A stretch of DNA of 64,000 bases from Paenibacillus mucilaginosus 3016. GTDB taxonomy: Bacteria; Bacillota; Bacilli; Paenibacillales; NBRC-103111. The stretch is taken from contig NC_016935.1 of assembly GCF_000250655.1 (NCBI RefSeq), positions 5,102,001-5,166,000 of the forward strand, given 5' to 3'. Under the pieces are notes generated by a model. That model worked only from the letters and a program-made list of their open reading frames with translations. It was not told the DNA's origin and ran no database searches. Numbering within the stretch: position 1 is the first letter of the stretch; each line of letters starts with the position of its first letter. The position numbers and the translations under genes were made by a program. Positions 33,719-42,274 of this stretch are shown here, piece by piece.

Positions 33719-35336
33719 TCAACTTGTCCATGGTGCGCCCTTTACTTCACTCGGCAGAACGCCCCAATATTTGTGAAACACCTTCGAGAAGAAGCCGATA
33801 TTCGCATAGCCCACCTGCTGGGCAGCCTGCTGCACCTGCCCGCCTTCCGCGAGCACCTGCTTGGCACGGATCATCTTGCGCCTCAGAACGTACTGGGAGA
33901 ACGGCTCTCCCACTTCATGCTTAAACAGCCGGCTCAAATACGACTTGTTGACGTAGAACCGTCCCGCGATCGAGTGGAGGCTGATCTCCTGCTGCCCGAT
34001 CTCCTCTTCGATGAGCGACAGCAGCTTCTGAATCAGCTTATGGCTGCCCGGCTGCGTCCGTCTCAAGGCATAGGCGGCCAATCGGACCACGATGCGCTGC
34101 AGGCAGCTGCGGATCTGCTCCCGGGTCTGAAGCTGACCCACATCATGAAAGTAGACGATGTCTTCTCCCGCCGCCTCCCGCAGCGGCCAATTCATGGTTC
34201 GGACGATCCGGAGCAGCGTATGCATCACAAGCAGCAGCCCGTCCTGCACTTCCTCCACGGTCGCAGCCTGATGGACCGTGTCCTGGAGCAGCCGGTCCAG
34301 CGCCGCCTCCGCTTTCTGCGTGTCCCCGGTGCCGATGCCGATCTCCAGATCCCGTTCGTCCGAGGGGGCCGGCATAAGCGGATCCTGTCCTTCCCGCTCC
34401 TCTCCGTAAGGGATCGCAATATGATGGCCGTAAACGACCCTGAGCTGAAGCGCTTTACGGGCCTGATCGTACAGGACAGGGAGCTTCTCCCAGTCTGCCG
34501 TCGTTCTGCTGATTCCGGCGCTGGCGGTAATCTTCAGGCAGTCCTTCATCGTCGACAGCACCTTCGTGACCGTGAAGCCGGCCCGGAGCTGAAAGTCGCC
34601 CTGCGGCTCCTCCTCCGTGCTCTGCAACAGAATCACGGTTGCGCCGTGCAGGTCCTGAATAATACTCGTCTCCCGGTCCTGGACCACTTCCCCCGCGATA
34701 CTGCGCAGTGAGAACCGGAGGAGAGCCGAGTCGCCGTCACGGAAGCGCTCCTCCCCCGCAACGAGGGGGTCCGGCTCCAATACCGCGACCGCCAGCAGCC
34801 TTCCGGGCTTCATCTCGATGAGCAGCTCCGTCATCCTCCGCTCGATCTCCCACCTGCTGTAAGCGCCGGCCAGCCATTGGCCCAGGAACAGTTCCCGGAG
34901 CCGGGGCAGGTGGCTCTCCCATCTCCGCTGCAGCGCTTCACGGCTAAGCCGTTCCTGGAGCTCCCGCTGAACCAGCGAGGCCGCTTCAAGGACGGCGGCC
35001 CGGATCTCTTCATTGCCTGCCGGTTTGATCAAATACTTGAGTACACCGGACTCCATGGCAGAACGGGCGTATTCAAAATCCTCATACCCGCTCAAAATAA
35101 TCATTTTGATGCCCGGATCCGAATCGGCGATGCGGCGGGCAAGCGTCAGCCCGTCCATCTCCGGCATCTGGATATCCAGAATGACAATATCCGGCTGCGC
35201 GCACTCCATCAGCCGGAGCGCTTCCACTCCGTTCTCCGCCAGGCCGACGACTTCAATCCCATGCGCCTCCCAGGGGATGGTCTCGGCGAATCCGGGTCCG
35301 GATTCCCACCTCGTCTTCAACGATCATCAGATTCAT
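33719..35336 (-). CDS. Response regulator 3, receiver plus AraC-type domain, frameshifted near the N-terminus
   Basis: About 538 residues once one base is corrected. The native start is ATG at 35336, overlapping the kinase stop as ATGA exactly as in cluster 1, and it encodes M-N-L-M-I-V-E-D-E-V-G-I-R-T-R before the frame is lost. The rest continues in another frame with F-A-E-T-I-P-W, phospho-site D54 (I-L-D-I-Q-M-P), the S-G-Y-E-D-F and K-P motifs and a C-terminal AraC domain (I-S-L-H-S-I-A-G-R-F-Y-V-N-K-S-Y-L-S; V-G-Y-A-N-I-G-F-F-S-K-V-F). Dropping one base in CGGATTC (about 35288-35294) restores a single frame. As written, translation could only begin at a TTG at 35320 and would miss the first strand and acidic pocket. 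Confidence 0.85.
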
Positions 35337-37189
35337 GGCATGGGGCCCTCCTTGCGCTCTTCAGCTGCATCACCTGCCGGACCGCGCTCCTGCCGGGGCG
35401 GAAGCCGTAAGGTGACGCAGGTTCCTATGTTCTCCACACTGTCCACCCGCAGTTCCGCCTCTTCCCCGTAATGCAGCTTGATCCGGGAGAGAACATTGCG
35501 CAGGCCGAACAGCTCGGGGGAAGCGTCCGCTCCTCCCGCCATCAACCGGATATGGGCCGTCGTGATGGCCGCCAGCTCCTGCCGGATATAGGCCAGTCTC
35601 TCTTCCGGGATGCCCGTACCGCTGTCCTTGACCTCCAGAATGAGGCTGCGGTCCGCTGCGGTTCCGGCTGAGATCGTCAGCTCCCGTTCCCCCTGTTTCT
35701 TCTCCAGGCCATGCAGAATCGCATTCTCTACTAGCGGCTGCAGGAGAAGCTTCAGCAGCTTGACCTCGCCGGCCTCTTCCTCCATTTGGAAGCTCACCTT
35801 GAAGTCAAACCTGCCCTGCTGCACCTTGATGTAGTGATCGAGATGACGGAACGTTTCGGCAACCGAGTACGTCTCCCTGCCTTTACCGAGACTGTAGCGC
35901 AGGAACTTCGACAGATGCAGTACCATATCCCCCAGCTCCTCCTCCTGCCGGAGAAGGGCTGCCGAATAAATGGAGTCGAGCGTGTTGTAAAGAAAATGCG
36001 GATTGATCTGCGACTGCAGCAGCCTGAACTCGGTCTGCACAAGCAGCAGCTGCTTCTCATAGACGTCCTCTATGAGATGGCGCTGTTCCCTGGCCATGTG
36101 ATTGAAGGTATCCATCACATAGCCGAATTCGTCCTCGCGGCTGTGAACGATCTGCGTGTCGAGCTGTCCGATTCTCATCTGCTTCATGGCGGAGATCATC
36201 TTGCGCATCGGCTTCGAGATGCTGCTGTACACGACCCAGGAGATCCACAGGGAGATCAGCACGCTGACCGCGATAATCAGGGAAGTCCATACCTGGAGCT
36301 GCCTCGTTTCCTTCAGAATCTCCTTCTCGGGCTGGAGCATGATGAGCGTCCAGCCGGATGCCGGGGACACCGCTCTCACCATCAACATCGGATCGCTGTA
36401 GCCGGGAAGCTCCCGCACGAGCAGGTCCCGGGCATCGTCCGGCCAGGGAGGCGCAGCAGCTGCCGCACCGGCCGTCGAGGCGGCGAGCTCCCCCTTCTCC
36501 GTCAGCAGGTAAGCCTGCGCATTCCCGCCCGGCAGAAGCCCCTCAAGCAGATGGGCGAAATAAGACTTGCTGAGAGGAAGGAGCACGATATTTTTTCTGC
36601 GCTGCGGGTCCTGCAGGTTCATCAGGCGCATCACCACCAAATTGTTCTCATTGTAGACGGGGTCGATGACGCGGTTCGCATTATAACGGCTCTCCCGGGG
36701 GAAGAAGATCGTGATCCGCCCGTTCGCGCCGATGGCCTGCTGCACCCATTCGAGCTCCTCCTTGTTCTCTTCCTTCTGGTAGCCGGTCGTGGACAAGAGC
36801 ATCCCCGAGGGATAGTGGAACAGCGATACCTGGGGGATGATCCGGTTCACGGAGGAGACCGTCGCAATCTGCTTGTTGAGGGTTTGAAAATCCAGGATCG
36901 CCCCGGGCGTCAGCACATCTCCGGCGTTCTCGAATTTGCGGTTGGCGTCGTGATCGTTCGCCAGCACGGTCGCCAGCTCATAGACGCCCTGCATCGTCAG
37001 GTCGATGGAATTCATGACCGAGAACATGGCGTTCTGCGTGCGTTCGCCGATCCCTTCCTTCAGGATGGACTGGGACCGCAGGTTCGAGAACGTGGATACC
37101 GCCACCAAAGGGAGGAGGATCAGGATAAAAAAGCAGGTCAGCCGAAACTGGACGGACTGCTTGAACCGGCTGCTCCATGTCTTGCGCAC
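35333..37189 (-). CDS. Sensor histidine kinase 3 (YesM type)
   Basis: A 618-residue membrane kinase. The start is GTG at 37189, eight bases after GGGGAGG; the longer upstream frame has no ribosome site. A first helix (F-R-L-T-C-F-F-I-L-I-L-L-P-L-V) and a second near residue 300 flank the sensor region. H398 lies in Q-I-N-P-H-F-L-Y-N-T-L, and the ATPase has L-L-Q-P-L-V-E-N-A-I-L-H-G and D-S-G-T-G-I. It is translated between the lipoprotein gene (69 bases upstream) and the regulator gene (4-base overlap), within the six-gene cluster-3 operon. Confidence 0.93.
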   Translation of the reverse strand: MRKTWSSRFKQSVQFRLTCFFILILLPLVAVSTFSNLRSQSILKEGIGERTQNAMFSVMNSIDLTMQGVYELATVLANDHDANRKFENAGDVLTPGAILDFQTLNKQIATVSSVNRIIPQVSLFHYPSGMLLSTTGYQKEENKEELEWVQQAIGANGRITIFFPRESRYNANRVIDPVYNENNLVVMRLMNLQDPQRRKNIVLLPLSKSYFAHLLEGLLPGGNAQAYLLTEKGELAASTAGAAAAAPPWPDDARDLLVRELPGYSDPMLMVRAVSPASGWTLIMLQPEKEILKETRQLQVWTSLIIAVSVLISLWISWVVYSSISKPMRKMISAMKQMRIGQLDTQIVHSREDEFGYVMDTFNHMAREQRHLIEDVYEKQLLLVQTEFRLLQSQINPHFLYNTLDSIYSAALLRQEEELGDMVLHLSKFLRYSLGKGRETYSVAETFRHLDHYIKVQQGRFDFKVSFQMEEEAGEVKLLKLLLQPLVENAILHGLEKKQGERELTISAGTAADRSLILEVKDSGTGIPEERLAYIRQELAAITTAHIRLMAGGADASPELFGLRNVLSRIKLHYGEEAELRVDSVENIGTCVTLRLPPRQERGPAGDAAEERKEGPMP

Positions 37190-37258
37190 TGCTGCATCCT
37201 CCCCGTCCCTTATGCGAAGAGAAGGTACTCCTGGAAGCACCTTCACCCGTCTTCGGTA

Positions 37259-38806
37259 TTATTTGCCCGCCTTCTTGGCGTTCGCGTTGACTTCCTTCGT
37301 AATTTCATCGCCGCCCTGGCTCTTCCACTGGGCGGCATAGTTATCGAAGTCATCGAGAGGCAGGCTGCCCATGATGATCTTCGTGAAGGTCTCCTGCATC
37401 AGCTTCGTCAGCTGCACGCCGTTCTTGCCCATGCTCGCCGTTGCAGGTCCGTTATACGCATTCTTGATGAGCGCGGAGCTGATCTGCTTGACATTGTCCT
37501 TCAGCTTGAACTCCGGCCCCAGCGCATCCAGCCGCTGATAATCGAGCTCCTGATCCCAAGGCGAAGCGTAGTCCAGGATGTTATTGCGATAAATGTGTTT
37601 GTTGTGCTCTTCGAAGTTCATGACGAGCTTGCCGTCCTGGCGGGACGAGATGCCGTGCTCCGCCAGCCCGAGCTTGAGCGTTTCGTGGCCTTTGCCGTTC
37701 GCGAAGTTCATCATCTTCACGACTTCGTTCACGCGCTTGCTCTTCGCCGGCACTATGCTGTAGCCGGTCACCATGCTGGAGGAGACCACGCCGGACTTGC
37801 CATCCCTGCCGACAGGATAGTCGAGCGGAATCCATTGCGCCTTCGGATCATTCTTCTTGCTCGTGAGAATCGGACCGCGGGTATCGAACCAGGTCGACGA
37901 GAAGAGCCCCGCCTTCCCGCTTGCCACTTTCTCTTCAATATTCTTGTTCTTGTTCAGCGCCCATTCGGCATCGATCCATTTGTTCTTGTAGAGTCCCGCC
38001 AGGAAGCCGAGCGCTTCTTTGGTTTCCGGCAGGATCGTGGCGTTGACCAGCATGCCGTCCCGCTCCACCCATTGAGTGACAGCGGAGTTCGCGGAGAACG
38101 GCACACCGAAGGCGCCGAAGAATGGAGCGGTGCGGATCAGGTTCTCTCCGATCAGCAGACCGACCGTATCCTGCTTGCCGTTGCCGTCCGGATCGTCCTC
38201 CGCGAACCGGCGCATGACGTTCACATATTCGTCCAGCGTCTTCGGCGGCTGCAGCCCGAGCTTCGCCAGCCAATCCTGCCGGACATACATGATGTCGCTG
38301 CCGCGGATATGGTTGACCCCCGGGATCGCATAGATCTTCCCGTCCACAGTAACCGCATCCCAGGCCTCCTGGGGAATCGACGCCTTGAGATCGGGCCCAT
38401 GCTTCTCCAGCGCCTCATTCAGCGGCTGCAGCGCTTTCTGGTTGACCATGGAGATGAACCAGGAAGCGTCCTGGGTGTAGATCATGTCGTTGTCCTCGCC
38501 GGAGGACATCATCACATTCAGCTTATCCTGGTATCCGTCGGACGGAGGATAGACGACGTGGACATCGATATTCACGCTGTCATTCACGTACTTCTGGTAC
38601 GGATTGTTGTTCTCATTCATGCCTTCGGGGAATTTGCGGCCCACATTGGGCTGTACGATGCTGATCTTCGGGCGCTCCCCTTCGCCTCCGGAGCCTCCGG
38701 AGCCGCCGGATACGGCTCCTTCCTTCTCTCCTCCGCAGGCCGCCAGCATCCCGGCAGCCAAGGAAGAAACCGTTAGTAAGGATAACGTGCGCTTTGTTCT
38801 CTTCAT
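37259..38806 (-). CDS. Extracellular oligosaccharide-binding lipoprotein 3 (YtcQ type)
   Basis: A 515-residue lipoprotein. The signal peptide ends at lipobox L-A-A-C (about residue 24) followed by a Gly/Ser linker. The mature part shows D-P-D-G-N-G-K, R-Q-D-W-L-A-K-L-G and the C-terminal I-I-M-G-S-L-P-L-D-D-F-D-N-Y segment shared with lipoprotein 1, so the two are paralogues. Start 38806 follows AGGGGCGGG. The permease pair lies directly upstream in the same operon and the kinase directly downstream. It should deliver an oligosaccharide to that pair, perhaps the product of the neighbouring GH5 enzyme. Confidence 0.92.
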   Translation of the reverse strand: MKRTKRTLSLLTVSSLAAGMLAACGGEKEGAVSGGSGGSGGEGERPKISIVQPNVGRKFPEGMNENNNPYQKYVNDSVNIDVHVVYPPSDGYQDKLNVMMSSGEDNDMIYTQDASWFISMVNQKALQPLNEALEKHGPDLKASIPQEAWDAVTVDGKIYAIPGVNHIRGSDIMYVRQDWLAKLGLQPPKTLDEYVNVMRRFAEDDPDGNGKQDTVGLLIGENLIRTAPFFGAFGVPFSANSAVTQWVERDGMLVNATILPETKEALGFLAGLYKNKWIDAEWALNKNKNIEEKVASGKAGLFSSTWFDTRGPILTSKKNDPKAQWIPLDYPVGRDGKSGVVSSSMVTGYSIVPAKSKRVNEVVKMMNFANGKGHETLKLGLAEHGISSRQDGKLVMNFEEHNKHIYRNNILDYASPWDQELDYQRLDALGPEFKLKDNVKQISSALIKNAYNGPATASMGKNGVQLTKLMQETFTKIIMGSLPLDDFDNYAAQWKSQGGDEITKEVNANAKKAGK

Positions 38807-38885
38807 GCTGCATCCCGCCCCTTTTATACAAGATAATATGAAACCCTTACGGGTACAAGTCAGGAATAGAGAGGTACCGAAGCCG

Positions 38886-39755
38886 TTACCCTTTCACAGA
38901 CCCGATCATGATGCCCTTGACAAAATACTTCTGCAGAAACGGGTACACGAGAAGGATCGGGAGGGTGCTGGCGATCAGCGCAGCGGCCTTCAAAGACTCG
39001 ACGGCAAGCAGCTGTCTCTCCAGGCTGTCCGTTGTATTGATGTTGGATTGTCCCGACATGACGAGCTCCCGCAGGTAGATCTGCAGCGGCTTCAGACTGG
39101 AATCGGTTACATACATGACGGCATCGAAGAACGCGTTCCATTGGCCTACGGCATTGAACAAAGCAATCGTTGCAATGGCCGGCATGGCGAGGGGAACTAC
39201 AATCCTCAGCAGGATGCCTGTGTTCGATGCCCCGTCCATTCTCGCCGATTCCTCCAGCTCAGCAGGAATCGATTGGAAGAAATTTTTCATAATGACAATG
39301 TGGAACGCATTGAGGGCTCCGGGGATGATATAGACCCAGAAGGTATTCATGAGATGGAGCTCCTTGATGACCAGATACGTAGGGATCATCCCCCCGCTGA
39401 ACAGCATCGTGAAGACGATGAGGAACATGATGGCACTGCGGCCCCGGATGTAAGCACGCGACAGCGGATAGGCAAGCATACAGGTGAGGACCACGCTCAG
39501 CGCCGTACCGGCGAGGGTACGCTGCACGCTGACGGCGAACGATCGGACAAATCCCGGATCGTGGAACACTTTGACATAAGCTTCTGTGGTCCATTCGACG
39601 GGCCAGAAGGCGACATCACCCGATATGATGGCACGGTAGCTGCTGAATGATTGCGCAAGGATGTGCACGAACGGCGACAGCGCCAGCAGTCCGAAGACGG
39701 CCAGAGCCATGTGGTTGGCGCGGTGAAACCAGATTTCTCCCCTGGACATTCGCAT
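38886..39755 (-). CDS. Sugar ABC transporter permease, YtcP/LplC type (cluster 3)
   Basis: A 289-residue membrane permease with six helices. The S-G-G-M-I-P-T-Y-L-V-I segment, the L-E-E-S-A-R-M-D-G-A-S coupling loop and the C-terminal Y-P-F-L-Q-K-Y-F-V-K-G-I-M-I-G-S-V-K-G are typical of YtcP-type CUT1 permeases. ATG 39755 lies one base after the stop of the LplB-type gene and follows AGGAGGGG, so the genes are coupled. It works with that partner and lipoprotein 3. Confidence 0.92.
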   Translation of the reverse strand: MRMSRGEIWFHRANHMALAVFGLLALSPFVHILAQSFSSYRAIISGDVAFWPVEWTTEAYVKVFHDPGFVRSFAVSVQRTLAGTALSVVLTCMLAYPLSRAYIRGRSAIMFLIVFTMLFSGGMIPTYLVIKELHLMNTFWVYIIPGALNAFHIVIMKNFFQSIPAELEESARMDGASNTGILLRIVVPLAMPAIATIALFNAVGQWNAFFDAVMYVTDSSLKPLQIYLRELVMSGQSNINTTDSLERQLLAVESLKAAALIASTLPILLVYPFLQKYFVKGIMIGSVKG

Positions 39756-39756
39756 C

Positions 39757-40725
39757 TCAGTAGATCCCCTCCTGCCCGGTCCGCTTGACCGCCTTATTGA
39801 CAATCACCACGAGGATCAGGGAAATCACCGATTTCAACAGACCGACGGCGGTCGAATAGCTGAACTCGGACTGGCCGATCCCGACGCGGTAGACGTAGGT
39901 TTCGATGACATCGCCCACGTCATAGACCATGGAGTTGTACAGCACGAACACCTGCTCGAAGCCGACATCGAGCACATGGCCGAGCCGCAGCAGGAACAGC
40001 ACGATAATGGTCGTCAGGATCGAAGGCAGCGTGACATGCACGAGCTGCTTCCACTTGCCCGCGCCGTCCATGACGGCCGCCTCATAGAGCTGCGGGTCCA
40101 CACCGGCCAGCGCGGCGAGGTAGATGATCGCCCCCCAGCCGACCTCCTTCCAGATGTCGCTGATGACCAGCAGCGAGCGGAACCATCCGGGATCCGCCAG
40201 GAAGAAGACGGGCTCGAACCCGAGCCACTTCAGCATCCCGTTGACCGCGCCCGTCGCAGGCGACAGCAGGTTGACCATGATCCCCCCGATGATGATCCAG
40301 GACAGGAAGTGCGGAAGGTAGGCCAGCGTCTGGATCGTGCGTTTGTAGAGCATGCTGCGGATTTCATTCAGAAGCAGCGCCAGGATGATCGGTCCGGGGA
40401 ACCCCCAGAACAGTTTGTACAGGGAGATCAGGACGGTATTGCGGAACACGAGATAGAACTGCGGGTCGTCCAGCATCCTGCGAAAATGGTCCAATCCCAC
40501 CCAGTCGCTGGCGGCGAAGCCCGCGAATACGCTGTAGTCCTTGAAGGCGATAATGACGCCCCACATGGGCAGGTATTTGAAAATCAGGAAGTACAGGATG
40601 CCGGGAACCATGATCAGATACAAGTCCCAGTACTGCCGCAGATTGGCCCCCAACCGGCGGGCCGGCAGCAAGCCTGCCGCCGGCCGGGAGGAGCGCAGCA
40701 CCGGGAGCCCCTCCCCCTTAGCCAT
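39757..40725 (-). CDS. Sugar ABC transporter permease, LplB type (cluster 3)
   Basis: A 322-residue membrane permease. It has an R-Q-Y-W-D-L-Y-L-I-M-V-P-G-I first helix, Y-L-P-H-F-L-S-W, and the coupling loop Y-E-A-A-V-M-D-G-A-G. ATG 40725 is preferred, ten bases after GGGAGG; a GTG at 40734 overlaps too closely with that site. It overlaps the end of the FAD oxidoreductase gene by eight bases, which shows the oxidoreductase belongs to the transporter operon. Confidence 0.92.
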   Translation of the reverse strand: MAKGEGLPVLRSSRPAAGLLPARRLGANLRQYWDLYLIMVPGILYFLIFKYLPMWGVIIAFKDYSVFAGFAASDWVGLDHFRRMLDDPQFYLVFRNTVLISLYKLFWGFPGPIILALLLNEIRSMLYKRTIQTLAYLPHFLSWIIIGGIMVNLLSPATGAVNGMLKWLGFEPVFFLADPGWFRSLLVISDIWKEVGWGAIIYLAALAGVDPQLYEAAVMDGAGKWKQLVHVTLPSILTTIIVLFLLRLGHVLDVGFEQVFVLYNSMVYDVGDVIETYVYRVGIGQSEFSYSTAVGLLKSVISLILVVIVNKAVKRTGQEGIY

Positions 40726-42140
40726 GGCTTTCACACCTCCCGTTCATTTCACCGAGCCAGGCCCCCTGCTCCATCAACAGCCGCTGAAGCCGCTTCACAT
40801 CCACCTCCCGCGAGGTCCCCCCGTCCGCCGCGCACAGGGCGGCCGCGGTACCGGCCGCCTGCCCCATCGCGAAGCAGTTCGGCATGACGCGCAGCGAGCC
40901 CTGCACGACACGGTCGGCGGAGGCGGCGCGTCCGGCGACCCAGAGGTTGCCGAGCCCCTGCGGAAGGAGAGCCCGGTAGGGAACACCGTGCGACCTGCCG
41001 GGAGGCAGATGGCGCATATCCATGCTTTCCTTGCTTGTGGCCATGTGGATATCGATAAAATACGAATTGCGGGCGATGTCATCCGGGAAGCTCCTCATCG
41101 AGGTGAAGTCGTCCTGCACGAGCCTATAGTCGCCGACGATCCGGCGTGTCTCGCGGATGCCGATCTGCTCGCCGGTGCTTACCAGATGGGCGTTCTCGAA
41201 TCCGGGAACACAGCTGCGCAGGAATTCCACCTGGGTGCGGACCAGCTTGCGGCCTTCCACAGCGGCCCGGGTCAGATCTTCCGCTTTCGTGCCGTCAATG
41301 CCGAAGACATGGCCGAAGTTCACGCCGACGAGGCTGTCGGAGATCCAGGCCGAAGCCGGACACTTCCCGGCGCCCGGGGGGCAGGTGGCCATTCTCCTGG
41401 GCCAGCCGGACCGCCTTCGGAATTTGGCCGGTATCTCCGGAGTCCGCAAGATACTGCTTGAAGCGTCCGCGGTCCACACCGGCCAACAGATAGCACATCG
41501 TGCCGGGCTGCAGCTCTCCGCTCTCCCCGCCCTTCTGGAAGGGAGCGCCGGCAAGCGCGGCCACATCCGCGTCTCCGGAAGCATCGACCACATAGCGCGC
41601 TTTGACAACGGACCTGCCGGACTTGTTCACGAGAACCAGTCCCTCCACCGCGTTTCGGTCGCCGTTCAGGAGCACCTGACCGACAAACGTATGGAACAGC
41701 ACGGACGCCCCGCTCTCGAGCACTGCCTCGTCGTAGACCCGCTTGAGGACTTCGGCGTCGATCGGCACCCAGTCCAGCTGGTCCCGGTACTCCTCGTAGT
41801 AAGCGGGCCGGCAGCTCCGTTTCATCCGCTCCATCAGCTCCAGTCCGATGCCGCGCACAACGGGCTTCTCCTTATCGGTGAACGGACAGAAGGCCGGGAC
41901 CAGGGCGAGGGTCCCCATCCCGCCGAGGAAGCCCCGCTGCTCCACGAGCAGGGTTCTGGCTCCGTTGCGGGCCGCGGCGATCGCGGCGGCCGCGCCGGAC
42001 GGTCCCCCGCCGACGACGGCCACATCCACTTCACTCAGAACAGGAAGCTCCTCGGAGGGAAGCCTCAGGGTCCGGCTCCATTTCATCGTCGGATTCGGAT
42101 TGGGATTCGGTTTCAGGTTTTGATTTGGATTCGGCGTCAT
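40718..42140 (-). pseudogene. FAD-dependent oxidoreductase, split by a one-base frameshift
   Basis: First gene of the cluster-3 operon. The N-terminal half (from ATG 42140, site GAGGAG) has a low-complexity N-P-N-P leader, then the dinucleotide-binding V-V-G-G-G-P-S-G-A-A-A-A and V-D-A-S-G-D-A-D-V-A motifs. The C-terminal half (G-R-A-A-S-A-D-R-V-V-Q-G, A-M-G-Q-A-A-G-T-A-A-A-L) is in another frame. The halves meet after G-H-L-P-P-G, at the CCCCCCGGG tract near 41375-41385; removing one base gives a continuous 473-residue protein of the FAD-dependent oxidoreductase family often encoded with Paenibacillus sugar operons, where it may oxidise a glycoside. Total length is 3n+1, as expected for a single insertion. 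The frameshift could be a sequencing error. Confidence 0.85.
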
Positions 42141-42188
42141 GGCTGCATCACTCCTCTTTGTTCGCAGTTGGTATGGTAACCTGCTCTC

Positions 42189-42253
42189 ATTGTAGTTGCT
42201 GCGCTGCCCTTTGATTAGTACACGGCGATGACATCTTCTGCTCGGATCGTGAC
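42189..42253 (-). promoter_or_regulatory. Activator-type promoter of the cluster-3 operon
   Basis: On the minus strand: GTCACGATC (42245-42253) and GTCATCGCC (42224-42232) are direct repeats 21 bases apart; six bases further is a poor -35 TAATCA (42212-42217), then 17 bases, then -10 TACAAT (42189-42194). The layout matches an AraC-type (YesN) activator touching the polymerase. The same arrangement occurs before the GH5 gene. Confidence 0.7.
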
Positions 42254-42274
42254 CTAAGGGCGTCGGTCGTCGCG

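Noticed and set aside
35786-38776. A 996-codon open frame on the plus strand opposite kinase 3 and lipoprotein 3
   Set aside because: It is antisense to two clear family proteins, has no ribosome site or domain, and is rich in Arg, Leu, His and Asp as expected of a GC-rich shadow frame.
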